From positions 62,001-126,000 of the forward strand of contig WGNJ01000019.1 of assembly GCA_016124635.1 (NCBI GenBank): 64,000 nt of DNA, read 5' to 3'. Of the stretch, positions 7,622 to 16,248 are shown one piece after another. The notes below the pieces were generated by a model that was not told the DNA's origin, searched no databases, and saw only the letters and a program-made list of their open reading frames with translations. A program made the translations under genes and the position numbers. The number at the start of each line of letters is the position of its first letter. Within the stretch, counting starts at the first letter, position 1. This stretch comes from Alphaproteobacteria bacterium. GTDB taxonomy: Bacteria > Pseudomonadota > Alphaproteobacteria > Micropepsales > Micropepsaceae.

Positions 7622-9480
7622 ACGACAATGACGTCGGGCGGCGCCGCCTTGGCATAGAGCGCGTCGACGAGCTTGGCGCGGCGCTCCAGCGTGGCGCGTT
7701 GATTGACGTAGCCCTTGTCCGTGATCTCGTGGCCATCGATCGAGGGCGGTTCGGTCATCAGCATGATGCGCGCGACCTTGCCCGACGACCCGCCCGCGCT
7801 TTTGTTGTGCTTCTGCAGCCGCTCGCGCACGAAGTTGATCACCGCGTCGGAGCGGACCAGCTCGTCGGGCGTCTTCAAAGCGTTGTTGGCGCAAATTTCG
7901 CGCGCCGCACCAAGGTTGGGCCAGGCGAGTACGGCGATGTATTCCTTGTCGAGGCCGGCGACGACGCAGTCTTGGACGAGCGGCGACACGGCGGCAACGA
8001 TATCCGCTCGCAACGTTCCGACCGACACCCAGGTGCCGGAGGACAGCTTGAAGTCTTCGGTCACGCGGCCGTCGAAGATGAGACCCTTCGCCGGCTCATG
8101 CGGGTCGACGAACTTGGCGGCATCGCCGAGTTTGTAGAAACCTTCCTCGTCGAAGGCGGCCTCCGTGAGGTCGGGACGGTTGAGATAGCCCGGCGTGACT
8201 GTCGGTCCCTTGACGCGCACTTCGAGCTTCTGCCCGTTCGGCACCAACTTCAGCGTGATGCCGGGCAGCGGCAGGCCGATCAGGCCCACGCGCTCGGTCA
8301 GCCAGTGAACGACCGTGATGCCTTGAGTCTCCGTCGCGCCGTACATCGTGGTCAGCGGAATGCGGCAGCCAGTCGATTTGATGGCGAGCGCCTGCATGCG
8401 ATCATAAAGATCGTCGGAGAGCGTCGCGCCGCCGTAACCCATGTAGCGAAGCTTGGCGAAAAACTTGTCGCGCAGCGCCTCGTCGCGCTCCATCGCATCG
8501 GCCAGCATGGTGAAGGCAATGGGCGCCGAGCCGAAGACGAGCGGCGAGATCTCGCGCAGATTACGAATCGTCTCGTCGAACATGCCTGGGATCGGCTTGC
8601 CGTTGTCGAGATAAACCGTGCCGCCCGCGTTCAGATTGCCGTTGAAGCCGATGTTGCCGGCAGAGATGTGATTCCACGGCATCCATTCGAGGCTTTCCGG
8701 AATCTCGTCCGGGTCGGCTGGTTCGGCGCGCAGCGACTCCTGTCCGGCGACGACGGCGCACATCATGCCGTGCGTCTGGATCACGCCTTTCGGCAGGCCC
8801 GTCGAGCCGGAGGTGAAGAGGTATTTGGCGACGGTGTTGTGGTCGATCTTGTCCATCGACGCGCGCACGGCGGGACCGGCGTTCGTCTGGAGCAGGCTCT
8901 CATAGCTCGTCGACGGCACGTCCGGCGCCGAGACGACCGTGACGACCTCGATGTTGGAGAGGTCGAGAGCAGCAAGCGCCTTTCCGTAGAGCGGGCCATT
9001 GTCGACGAACACCATCTTCGGTTTCGTCAGCTGCGCGACATGTCGAAGCTTGCCGTGGTCTTGGCTGAAAAGCGAATAGGCGACCGAGACGGGCGCGACC
9101 GGCACGCGCGCCTTCATGGCGCCGAGCATCATCACCGCGTGCTCAATCGAGTTGCCTGAGAGAATGAGAAGAGGCGTCTCGGGACCGAAACCACGGTCGA
9201 GCAAGGCTTGCGCTACCGCGCTCGCCCGCTGGTTGGCCTCGCCATACGTGATATGGCGCCAGGGACCCTGCGGAGTGCGCTGCGCGAGCAAATAGCGTGT
9301 CGGGTGCTGGTCAGCGCGCTCCTCGAGTAGATGCGCGATCGAGCGATGCATCTGCTCAAGTTCATAGAGCGAGCGGATGATGTAGGAACCGTCGGCACGC
9401 CGCTGCGAGTAGATCTTCGGCGGCAGCATGGGTAGTGGTTTGAACGGCGGCAGATTCTTGGTCGACGGCATCGCGGTCAT
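7618..9480 (-). CDS. acyl-CoA synthetase, feruloyl-CoA synthase-like
   Basis: A 620-aa ANL-superfamily adenylate-forming enzyme. The P-loop FTSGSTGLPKG lies at 222-232, MYGATETQG is the A5 motif, and the FDGRVTEDFKLSSGTWVSVG segment is the form found in feruloyl-CoA synthases, lacking the usual R-x-K-E-x-I-hinge sequence. Such enzymes make CoA thioesters of hydroxycinnamic acids before chain shortening. GAGGA precedes ATG 9480. It lies 63 bp downstream of the MocR gene on the same strand and is coupled to the MOSC gene. No enoyl-CoA hydratase/aldolase or vanillin dehydrogenase is nearby, so the substrate is not certain. Confidence 0.87.
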   Translation of the reverse strand: MTAMPSTKNLPPFKPLPMLPPKIYSQRRADGSYIIRSLYELEQMHRSIAHLLEERADQHPTRYLLAQRTPQGPWRHITYGEANQRASAVAQALLDRGFGPETPLLILSGNSIEHAVMMLGAMKARVPVAPVSVAYSLFSQDHGKLRHVAQLTKPKMVFVDNGPLYGKALAALDLSNIEVVTVVSAPDVPSTSYESLLQTNAGPAVRASMDKIDHNTVAKYLFTSGSTGLPKGVIQTHGMMCAVVAGQESLRAEPADPDEIPESLEWMPWNHISAGNIGFNGNLNAGGTVYLDNGKPIPGMFDETIRNLREISPLVFGSAPIAFTMLADAMERDEALRDKFFAKLRYMGYGGATLSDDLYDRMQALAIKSTGCRIPLTTMYGATETQGITVVHWLTERVGLIGLPLPGITLKLVPNGQKLEVRVKGPTVTPGYLNRPDLTEAAFDEEGFYKLGDAAKFVDPHEPAKGLIFDGRVTEDFKLSSGTWVSVGTLRADIVAAVSPLVQDCVVAGLDKEYIAVLAWPNLGAAREICANNALKTPDELVRSDAVINFVRERLQKHNKSAGGSSGKVARIMLMTEPPSIDGHEITDKGYVNQRATLERRAKLVDALYAKAAPPDVIVV

Positions 9481-9543
9481 CGGCGGTTCCTCAACTGTTC
9501 AATGCTTTTGTCCGCCTGATATCGCACAGCGTGCCCGCCGCCG

Positions 9544-10911
9544 CTAGACGACCGCGCTCAAGGTTTCGTTCTGGCCGTCGGTCAGGGCGCGGCGCACAAT
9601 CTTGAGGCCGCGCTCGAGCGCCGCCGCGTCTCCCGGCGCGCCGAGACAAAGGCGCAATCCCGACATTTCGGAGCTGTCGACGATTGGAACCGACGGCGGC
9701 GTTACGGCAACGCCTTGGCGAAGCGCGCGGCCGGCGACGCGCTCGGCGTCGAGATCGCTCATCGGCAGCCAGATGTGCGGCGCGACCGGTGCGTGAGGGC
9801 CCTCCATCGCTTTGCCAAGAATGCGCCGCGCGATCGTCACGCGCTCGGCAACGGTGCGGCGCGCCGAGGCGGCGATTTCATTTGCGCCGCCGTCTTCGAT
9901 CCACTGCGTGCCGATCAGCGGACCAAAGCTCGGCGGCGAATAGGACAGCGCGCGAACGCTACGCACTATGCGCTCGAACGCGTCGGCATCGGGGGTGAGC
10001 ATGTAGCCGCAGCGCAAACCCGGCGCGATCAGCTTCGACAGGCTGGACAGATGGTACGAACGCTCCGCGGCGAACGAAGAGAGCGGCTGGGGCCGCTGTT
10101 GATCCGGAATGAAGGGCGCGTAGATGTCGTCCTCGACGATCGTGAGATCTCGGCGGCGTGCGATCGCGGCAATCTCGGCGCGGCGCTTGGCGCTCATCAG
10201 ACGGCCGGTCGGATTTTGCAGCGTCGGGATCGTGTAAAGAATTTTGGCACCCGCGGACGCCGCACGGTCGAGCGCATCGGGCATAAGCCCCTGCTCGTCC
10301 ATCTTCACACCGTGTAGGCGTAGCGCCAGCTGCTCCGCCAGCGTCTTCATGCCCGCAAAGGTTGCCGCTTCGGTCATCACGGTGTCGCCAGCGCGACAAA
10401 GGGTTGAAAAGACCAACGCCATCGCATGCTGGCCGCCTTGGCAGACGATGAGCCGCTCCCAATTGGCTTCGAAGCCGACGAAATCGCGCAGGAATTTCGC
10501 GCCCGCCTTGCGATGGGCGGGCCAGCCGCTCGGCGGCGCGTAGCCGACGTGATCGGCGATATCGGCGCGCTTGCGCAATGCTTGGAGCGCGGCGTCGAGA
10601 CGTACGCGCGGCGCCGCATGCGAGACAACGTTGTGCAGGAAGTCGATCGGTTGATCGCTCTCTTCCATCGTTGTCGGCGCGGCGATGAACGAGCCGCGGC
10701 CGACATGCGCGGTGAGGAGACCGCGCCGGCGCGCTTCGGCGTAGACTTTCGTCACGGTGCCGACGCCGATCTTGAGCTCATAGGCAAGGTCGCGCTGCGG
10801 CGGCAGCTGCGCACCGGCCGGAAGCGTCCCGGCTGCGACGTCGTGAGCCAGGGCTTCGATCAGCTGCTCATGAATCGGCGTGTCGCCGCGCTTCAGCTTC
10901 GGGTGCCACAT
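9544..10911 (-). CDS. MocR-type regulator (GntR HTH + aminotransferase domain)
   Basis: A 455-aa protein with an N-terminal GntR winged helix (about 10-75: PIHEQLIEALAHDVAAG...LPPQRDLAYELKIGVGTVTKVY) joined to a fold-type I aminotransferase domain. The PLP lysine is K293 in SSLSKLIAPGLRCGY, with TLQNPTGR (230-237) and VEDDIYAPF (259-267) as cofactor contacts. MocR proteins sense PLP or amino-compound adducts and often control the divergently transcribed gene, here phzF-lysE, through sites in the 105-bp intergenic region, which holds a perfect 9-bp dyad. Confidence 0.93.
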   Translation of the reverse strand: MWHPKLKRGDTPIHEQLIEALAHDVAAGTLPAGAQLPPQRDLAYELKIGVGTVTKVYAEARRRGLLTAHVGRGSFIAAPTTMEESDQPIDFLHNVVSHAAPRVRLDAALQALRKRADIADHVGYAPPSGWPAHRKAGAKFLRDFVGFEANWERLIVCQGGQHAMALVFSTLCRAGDTVMTEAATFAGMKTLAEQLALRLHGVKMDEQGLMPDALDRAASAGAKILYTIPTLQNPTGRLMSAKRRAEIAAIARRRDLTIVEDDIYAPFIPDQQRPQPLSSFAAERSYHLSSLSKLIAPGLRCGYMLTPDADAFERIVRSVRALSYSPPSFGPLIGTQWIEDGGANEIAASARRTVAERVTIARRILGKAMEGPHAPVAPHIWLPMSDLDAERVAGRALRQGVAVTPPSVPIVDSSEMSGLRLCLGAPGDAAALERGLKIVRRALTDGQNETLSAVV

Positions 10912-10939
10912 GCTCCTACCACCACCTTGGAATTGTCCT

Positions 10940-10976
10940 ATGGTACAATATACAGATTGATTCCATCTTGTACCAT
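10940..10976. promoter_or_regulatory. candidate MocR operator (dyad ATGGTACAA / TTGTACCAT)
   Basis: Two perfect 9-bp inverted arms, ATGGTACAA at 10940-10948 and TTGTACCAT at 10968-10976, lie 28 bp apart centre to centre between the divergent MocR and PhzF starts. The spacing of almost three helical turns and the position fit a regulator binding both divergent promoters. TACAAT within the left arm could also be part of a -10 box. Confidence 0.55.
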
Positions 10977-11016
10977 TACAATATCGGGCGCCTGAGCACG
11001 CTCAAGGAGCCGCGCC

Positions 11017-11919
11017 ATGCGCCCGATCGCCTACGAAACGTTCGATGTGTTTGCCGAACAGAGGTTCGGCGGCAATCCGCTGGCGGTGATCGCCGACGCG
11101 CGCGCGCTGTCTTCGACCGAGATGCAGAGCATCGCGCGCGAGTTCAACTACTCAGAATCGACCTTTGTGCTGCCGCCGCGCGACCTGGCGAACACCGCGC
11201 AGGTACGCATCTTCACGCCGGCCAGCGAGATTCCGTTCGCTGGTCACCCCAATGTCGGCACGGCGTTTGCGCTCGCGCGCGCAGGCTCCCTGTTCGGCAA
11301 ACCGCTCGGCGACGTCATGCGTTTCGAGGAGGGAGCCGGCCTCGTCGAAATCAATGTGCGCCGGCACAACGGCGTCGTCGAAGGCGCGAGCATTCGCGCT
11401 CCGCAAGATCTCGAGATCGGTGGCGAAGTGAGCCCGGCGACGGTTGCCGCCTGCGTTTCGTTGCGCGTCGACGAAGTCGTGACCGCGCGACATGAGCCCG
11501 TCTTCGCTTCCGTGGGCCTGCCGTTCGTGTTCGCCGAACTCAAATCGCTCGACGCGCTGCAACGCGCAGCGCCAAACATTGACGCTTTCAACGCGGCGGC
11601 CGCCAAGCATCCCAACGAGCGTCTGCGATTCTCGCTGCATCTTTATGTGCGCACCGGCGAAAACAAGGTGCGGGCGCGGATGTTCGCGCCGCTCAGCAAC
11701 GTGTTCGAAGACCCGGCGACCGGTAGCGCCGCCGCGGCACTCGGCGGGCTCTTCTCTTCGCTGTCGAAGGACGGCGCGCTCGAGCTCGCGATCGAGCAAG
11801 GCGTCGAGATGGGGCGGCCGAGCTTCATCGGCGTCTCTGTCACCGCGCCAGGCGGCAAGCGCTCGATCGCCGTCGCCGGCAAGTGCGTGCCGGTGATGCG
11901 GGGCACAATCGAATTCTAG
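11017..11919 (+). CDS. PhzF family isomerase
   Basis: A 300-aa protein of the PhzF/diaminopimelate-epimerase-like fold. GNPLAV (19-24), the catalytic glutamate E47 in NYSESTF, GHPNVGTA (76-83) and the C-terminal DPATGSAA are all present, so it looks active. PhzF catalyses an isomerisation in phenazine synthesis, but most family members are stand-alone and of unknown substrate; no other phenazine gene is nearby. AAGGAG precedes ATG 11017. It is divergent from the MocR gene and 9 bp upstream of the LysE exporter, suggesting a small amino-acid-related operon. Confidence 0.92.
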   Translation: MRPIAYETFDVFAEQRFGGNPLAVIADARALSSTEMQSIAREFNYSESTFVLPPRDLANTAQVRIFTPASEIPFAGHPNVGTAFALARAGSLFGKPLGDVMRFEEGAGLVEINVRRHNGVVEGASIRAPQDLEIGGEVSPATVAACVSLRVDEVVTARHEPVFASVGLPFVFAELKSLDALQRAAPNIDAFNAAAAKHPNERLRFSLHLYVRTGENKVRARMFAPLSNVFEDPATGSAAAALGGLFSSLSKDGALELAIEQGVEMGRPSFIGVSVTAPGGKRSIAVAGKCVPVMRGTIEF

Positions 11920-11928
11920 GAGACGGCC

Positions 11929-12534
11929 ATGAGCGAGACCATGCTGCTCGCGCTCACGACGTTCTGCTTCGCCGCGTCGATCACGCCGGGCCCGAACAAC
12001 ATGATGCTGTTGGCGTCGGGCGCGAATTTCGGCTTCGCGCGCACGTTGCCGCATCTGATGGGTATCACGATCGGCTTCGCCGTGATGCTGCTTGCGATGG
12101 GCTTCGGCGTTGGCAGCCTCTTCACCGCCTACCCTATGCTCTACACGGTCTTGCGCGTTCTCAGTACCGCCTATCTCCTGTGGCTCGCGTGGCGGATCGC
12201 GACCGCCGGCGGCATCAGCGAAGGCAACGCATCCGGTGCGCCGATGACGTTCCTGCAGGCGGCGGCGTTTCAGTGGGTCAATCCGAAAGCTTGGGCCTTT
12301 TCGATCGGCGTGATCACGGCTTTCGTGGCGCCCGACAATTTCGTCGTCGGGCTCCTCATCGTTTCCGCGGTCGCGATCGCGGTGATGCTGCCGTGCATGG
12401 CGACGTGGACCGGCTTCGGCACGATGCTCAAGACCGTGCTGCGCCACGAGTGGGGCTTGCGCGTGTTCAACGTGACGATGGCCGTGCTGCTCGTCGCGTC
12501 GATCTATCCGATGATGGCGGACTTGGCCGCCTAG
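11929..12534 (+). CDS. LysE/RhtB family amino-acid exporter
   Basis: A 201-aa inner-membrane protein with about six hydrophobic segments and the family signature SITPGPNNMM at 17-26. The LysE/RhtB family exports amino acids such as lysine, threonine or homoserine lactone. It follows phzF by 9 bp with GGAG before its ATG, so the two are co-transcribed under probable MocR control. Its stop codon overlaps the stop of the convergent downstream gene (CTAG, 12531-12534). The exported compound is unknown. Confidence 0.92.
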   Translation: MSETMLLALTTFCFAASITPGPNNMMLLASGANFGFARTLPHLMGITIGFAVMLLAMGFGVGSLFTAYPMLYTVLRVLSTAYLLWLAWRIATAGGISEGNASGAPMTFLQAAAFQWVNPKAWAFSIGVITAFVAPDNFVVGLLIVSAVAIAVMLPCMATWTGFGTMLKTVLRHEWGLRVFNVTMAVLLVASIYPMMADLAA

Positions 12535-12944
12535 CTGTTGCCGCTGCGACCGCGTTGGCGTGAGGGCGCCGAGGGGTTACGGCCGCCATGCAGCGGATCG
12601 CGGTGCGGCGAGCCGGAGGCGCTCAAGCGACGCGAGACGTCGTTGTGCCCGTGCTTGGCATTGAGCTCGGCCGCGAGCGCCGCGCGCACGGCTTCGATCG
12701 GCCCCTTCACCGGATCGATGTGAAGCATGGTCACGATCACCGGCTTTCCGTCTTCGCCCGGATTCGACCAGGCGTAAGCGCGCTTCGCCTTCGGGTTATC
12801 CGCAAGATCAAAGACATGAACGATGCCGTGCCAGATCGACTGGCCACGCTCTTTCTCGTTCACCGGAACGGCGTGGTGGTGCGTGGCCTTGCCGCGGTGC
12901 TCGGTTTCGATCGCTTTTTTGAGGTCGTCTTTGCTCGCGTCCAT
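12531..12944 (-). CDS. conserved hypothetical protein
   Basis: A 137-aa soluble protein, MDASKDDLKKAIETEHRGKA at the N-terminus, followed by a compact central region (IWHGIVHVFDLADNPKAKRA; KPVIVTMLHIDPVKGP) and a basic, low-complexity tail rich in Arg, Ser and Pro. No catalytic motif or membrane segment is evident and I do not recognise a named family. The tail overlaps the lysE stop by 4 bp, so the real end may have been extended by read-out of an older stop. Confidence 0.7.
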   Translation of the reverse strand: MDASKDDLKKAIETEHRGKATHHHAVPVNEKERGQSIWHGIVHVFDLADNPKAKRAYAWSNPGEDGKPVIVTMLHIDPVKGPIEAVRAALAAELNAKHGHNDVSRRLSASGSPHRDPLHGGRNPSAPSRQRGRSGNS

Positions 12945-12984
12945 GAGCCCATAGCTACCACGGGACGCGGGACCGAATAAAGGT

Positions 12985-13033
12985 GGAGGAGAAGGACAGC
13001 CGGGACGCCGCCTTCCCCTCCAAGTCGGGGAGG
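12985..13033. repeat. palindromic intergenic element
   Basis: GGAGGAGAAGG (12985-12995) and CCTTCCCCTCC (13011-13021) are inverted copies with one mismatch, and the right arm can also pair with the adjoining GGGGAGG (13027-13033). It sits between two minus-strand genes, and may terminate the GST transcript. It resembles the CTTCCCCCTC-type repeat at 53301-53503. Confidence 0.55.
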
Positions 13034-13037
13034 AAAT

Positions 13038-13664
13038 TCAGGCCGCGCGCTTTTGGAAGCGCTCGAATTCCTCGGCGAAGGCTTTGGCGACGCTTGGGCG
13101 TTGGCGCAGACGCTCATAGTAAGCCACAAGCGCCGGCCAACGCTTCATGTCCGCGCCGACATAGGCGGCCCAGGTCAGCATCACGAAGAGATAGGCGTCG
13201 ACCACGGTGAAGGTGTCGCCGACGAAGTACTGGTTCTTGCCGAGACGCTTTTCCATATAGTCGAGGGCCTTGGGCAACGCGGCTTGCGCTTCCGCTTTGG
13301 CGTCGGCGGGTGCATCCGTCGTCAGGATCGGATGAAAGATGCCCTTGTGAACCTCGGTTGCGATGTAGTGCAACGCGTCGATCAACTGGTAGCGCGCCGG
13401 CGTGCCCCATTTCGGCGCGAGGCCCCTTTCCGGCTTTTGGTCAGCCAGGTACTGCAGCACAGAGCCGCCTTCGTTCAGGATCTCACCGTTGTCGAGGCGC
13501 AAGGCGGGCACGTAGCCGTTCGGCGCGATTTGCAGGAAATCCTTGCCGTCGTCGGTGCGCTTTGCCTTGGTGTCGACATAGGTCACTTTCGCTGGCAAAC
13601 CGGCCTCCAGAATCGTGATATGCGAGGCGAGCGAACAGGCCATCGGCGATGAGTAGAGTTCCAT
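13038..13664 (-). CDS. glutathione S-transferase
   Basis: A 208-aa GST beginning MELYSSPMACSLASHITILE, with the thioredoxin-fold N-domain (NGYVPALRLDNGEILNEGGSVLQYLAD carries the cis-Pro and the Glu-Gly-Gly-Ser glutathione site) and an all-helical C-domain. The first residues fit a beta-class GST, where a Ser/Cys activates glutathione. ATG 13664 is chosen because AAGGAGAG lies just upstream; the open frame extends further without a site. It is divergent from a TetR regulator, and GGTACAAAA repeats lie between them, so TetR control is likely. Confidence 0.92.
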   Translation of the reverse strand: MELYSSPMACSLASHITILEAGLPAKVTYVDTKAKRTDDGKDFLQIAPNGYVPALRLDNGEILNEGGSVLQYLADQKPERGLAPKWGTPARYQLIDALHYIATEVHKGIFHPILTTDAPADAKAEAQAALPKALDYMEKRLGKNQYFVGDTFTVVDAYLFVMLTWAAYVGADMKRWPALVAYYERLRQRPSVAKAFAEEFERFQKRAA

Positions 13665-13682
13665 AAGTCTCTCCTTATTTCT

Positions 13683-13752
13683 ATGCGATATGGTACAAAA
13701 TAAGGATGGCCGCATGGACCGGTCAAGTTAATTTATGCGAAACGGTACAAAA
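13683..13752. promoter_or_regulatory. direct repeat ATGCGA-n3-GGTACAAAA, candidate TetR sites
   Basis: ATGCGATATGGTACAAAA at 13683-13700 is repeated as ATGCGAAACGGTACAAAA at 13735-13752 (15 of 18 identical), 52 bp apart, i.e. about five helical turns. They flank the divergent GST and TetR starts, and the second copy overlaps the first codons of TetR. The GGTACAA core also appears in the MocR dyad 2.7 kb away. Confidence 0.45.
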
Positions 13753-14355
13753 ACTGTCAGCAGCAAACCGCGAGGGCGGCCCCGCTCGTTCGACGAGGGC
13801 GAGGTCTTGGAGCGCGTGCGCGGCGTGTTCATGGAGAAAGGGTTCTCGGGCGCATCGCTCGACGATCTTGCGCACGCCGCGAGACTGAACAGGCCGAGCC
13901 TCTACGCCGCCTTCGGGGACAAGGAGCAGCTCTACATCACCGCCTTGAACCGCTACGGCGCGATGAGCATCACCGGGATCGATACGATCCTGGCGCGCCA
14001 GGCGCCGATCGAGAAGCGCGTCGAGCAATGCCTGCGCGCGGCGATCGCGATGTATTGCACGAGCCCGCGCCAACTCGGCTGCATGATCATCACCACCGCC
14101 ACGGTCGAAGCGCCGACGCACCCGAAGATCGCGGCGGCCGCCGACAAGCTGATGAGCGAGATCGAGGCGAGCTTCGAACGGGCGTTCGCGAAGGCCGTGC
14201 GGGACGGCGAGCTGAAGCCGTCACCCACACCCGCCACGCGGGCGCGTCTGATGAGCGCCGTGCTCGACACGCTCGCCGTGCGCGCGCGCATCGGCGCCAG
14301 CGCCGCGAGCCTCAAGGCCTACGTCACGACCATCGTGCCGGCGATTTGCGGGTAG
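13735..14355 (+). CDS. TetR/AcrR family transcriptional regulator
   Basis: A 206-aa regulator: after a basic start (KPRGRPRSFDEGEVLERV) comes the TetR HTH (GFSGASLDDLAHAARLNRPSLYAAFGDKEQLY, about 40-70) and a helical ligand/dimer domain resembling the TetR_C_16/YcdC-like subgroup. The ATG at 13735 has no clear ribosome-binding site and lies inside one of two direct repeats; the next methionine is too far into the HTH, so a leaderless or weakly initiated message is possible. Divergent from a GST gene, which is its probable target. Confidence 0.9.
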   Translation: MRNGTKTVSSKPRGRPRSFDEGEVLERVRGVFMEKGFSGASLDDLAHAARLNRPSLYAAFGDKEQLYITALNRYGAMSITGIDTILARQAPIEKRVEQCLRAAIAMYCTSPRQLGCMIITTATVEAPTHPKIAAAADKLMSEIEASFERAFAKAVRDGELKPSPTPATRARLMSAVLDTLAVRARIGASAASLKAYVTTIVPAICG

Positions 14356-14398
14356 TAACCGCGCCTTCTAATCTACCACCATTGTTCGCGTGTGATGC

Positions 14399-15620
14399 AT
14401 GAATCAACGATGCTCGGCTTGCGGATATGAGTCGGCGACCGACTCCTTCTTTCGCATAGAAAAAGACGGCGCTACCGGCGGTCGGCGTGTTTTCTGCATG
14501 TGTTGCTCCGGCTACAACCGCGGGCCCGTTGAAACCGCTGCGCGGGCGCGTACGGCATTGGCATTGGTACTCTTGCCGCTTGGCCTCGTACTCTTGCTGA
14601 ATAACATGCCTATCGGAGTCGGCTTTGTGGCGGGCGGAGCCTATGCAGGGATGCATCCAGTCACGATTGCCATTCACGAGGTCGGCCATTGGGATGCGGA
14701 TCGCCGGTACCACTGTTGAATTACACCGTTTCCCTAGTATTGGCAGCACGCTCTCCTATTCTCTTTCGATGCGAGCGCAGAAGTGGCGGCACGCAGTGAT
14801 GCTGCTTGGGGGCGTCATCGCCAACGCCTTAGTCGCGAGTACACTGATTGGCTTGGCCGCGTGGCATCTAACGCATGGCTATCCGCATTCACCCGCGCTG
14901 GTGAGTCTATTATTCGGAGCGTCGGTAAGCGAGGTGCTGGTCGTCATATCGAATCTTTGGCCTCGTCGCATTACCGGACAAGGCAACATAACGGCCACGG
15001 ATGGCCAGCATTTCGTCGACCTCTGCAAAGCAAAAGACTTCAACTCGAAAGCGCTAAGCCAGCACTTCAATGTCGAATACCGTGAGCTAATGGCCCAAGG
15101 CCGTTTCTCAGAGGGTCTTAGGCGCTGCGAACAGCGCCGCCTCCAATACCCTCACGACCCGATGTTGTTGGGGCAATTGCTGCATGCGGCGGAGCGGGCG
15201 GACGGAGCGCGCGCGGCTTTCGACACTTATCGTGCGCACATCGGTGAGATTGAAGCAAAAGACTTGCAGTCCCTTGCCTGGGTGAAGGCCAACGGTGCTT
15301 GGCACGCCTTGCTCACCGACGATCCGGCGTTGCTTGGCGAGGCTGCCGCGTTGTCGGAAGAAGCGTTCGAAGTACTTCCGAGTGTCCCCGAGATTCGCGG
15401 CACGCGGGGCGCATATCATGCGCGGGCCGGGCATCACGAGCGCGCGTTACCGATGTTGCTCGATGGGGTTAGGAAGGCCGACGACAAAATCGACCGCGCA
15501 GACTTCGCTCGATTCCTCGCTGAATGCCACGAAGGCCTCGCGAAGCTGGAAATCGCTGCAGAACTGCGCAAGCTCTCAGAGCACTTCCGCGCTTTAGCGC
15601 AAGCTCCCGCACGCTACTGA
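14399..15620 (+). pseudogene. M50-type membrane metallopeptidase, frameshifted
   Basis: Two overlapping reading frames together make one protein. Frame A (14399-14719, 106 aa) has a zinc-ribbon-like CSACGY...CMCC start, one or two hydrophobic segments and IAIHEVGHW, the HExxH zinc motif of M50 site-2 proteases, then stops. Frame B (open from 14625 to 15620) picks up with GMRIAGTTVELHRF, directly where an M50 protein continues, then GGVIANAL, SNLWPRR...TDGQ (third M50 region, with the Asp ligand) and a long helical TPR-like tail. Between the HExxH and GMRIAG the usual 5-8 residues are missing, so a deletion of 3n+2 bases near 14690 is likelier than a one-base sequencing error. GC is lower than that of neighbours. 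Confidence 0.72.
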
Positions 15621-16168
15621 TTTTGCGGCGGGAGTTCTTTGCCTTCGCTGCGCGGGACGTTGCGAATCTTGAGGAAGGTGACGATCTGATCGACGTCGTC
15701 CTTGATCGCCTGGCCCGCGTCGTTGTTCGGGCACGACAGATCCGGTGAGCGGTCGCCGCCGACGGCGACGAATATCGAGGTCCCGAACGACATCGGTTTC
15801 ACGCAAGGCTGCTCCTGCGGCAGCTTTGCGAGCGGCTTTGCGGCATCGATATCGCCGCGCAGCTTGGCGAAGAGATCCGCCGGAAGCGTGGCGCTGCCCG
15901 AGCCTTCGCCGGACACATAAGACGCCTCACCGTTTGTGCCGATCGTGATCCGCCAGCCGATGAGGTTGGTGGCGCCGCTATTGGTGATGACGATGGCGGT
16001 CGTCGTGACCATCGCGGGTTGCGGCGCCGCGTCGGCGGCCGGTGTCGCCGCCGCGGATTGATCCGCAACCTGCGCGGGCGCAGCCGATTGCGAATTCTGT
16101 TCAGCCGGTTTGTTGCACGCGGCCAAGGCCGCAAACGAGAGAAGGACAATCGCGGTGATCGGTTTCAT
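15614..16168 (-). CDS. putative lipoprotein, conserved hypothetical
   Basis: A 184-aa exported protein. ATG 16168 begins MKPITAIVLLSFAALAACNK, a signal peptide with a lipobox LAAC (Cys18), then an Ala/Gln/Pro-rich linker and a folded C-terminal part with VTTTAIVITNSGATNLIGW, a pair of cysteines (QPCVKP, LSCPNN) that could form a disulfide, and a short amphipathic end. The open frame extends 18 codons further upstream without a site. It converges on, and overlaps by 7 bp, the stop of the broken M50 gene. Function unknown. Confidence 0.8.
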   Translation of the reverse strand: MKPITAIVLLSFAALAACNKPAEQNSQSAAPAQVADQSAAATPAADAAPQPAMVTTTAIVITNSGATNLIGWRITIGTNGEASYVSGEGSGSATLPADLFAKLRGDIDAAKPLAKLPQEQPCVKPMSFGTSIFVAVGGDRSPDLSCPNNDAGQAIKDDVDQIVTFLKIRNVPRSEGKELPPQNQ

Positions 16169-16248
16169 GGACCGCAATCCTAAACCGTATTGTGACGGCT
16201 TTGTGGCTTCTCTCCGCGACAAAACGAAACGGTGCGGGGCGCGCGCCG

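Noticed and set aside
7558-9159. 533-codon plus-strand frame opposite the acyl-CoA ligase
   Set aside because: Antisense of a gene with complete ANL motifs; no family-like sequence or ribosome-binding site.
13673-13705. 8-bp inverted repeat CCTTATTT / AAATAAGG before the GST gene
   Set aside because: One arm is the GST ribosome-binding site read on the other strand, so the symmetry is likely accidental; the GGTACAAAA direct repeat is a better operator candidate.
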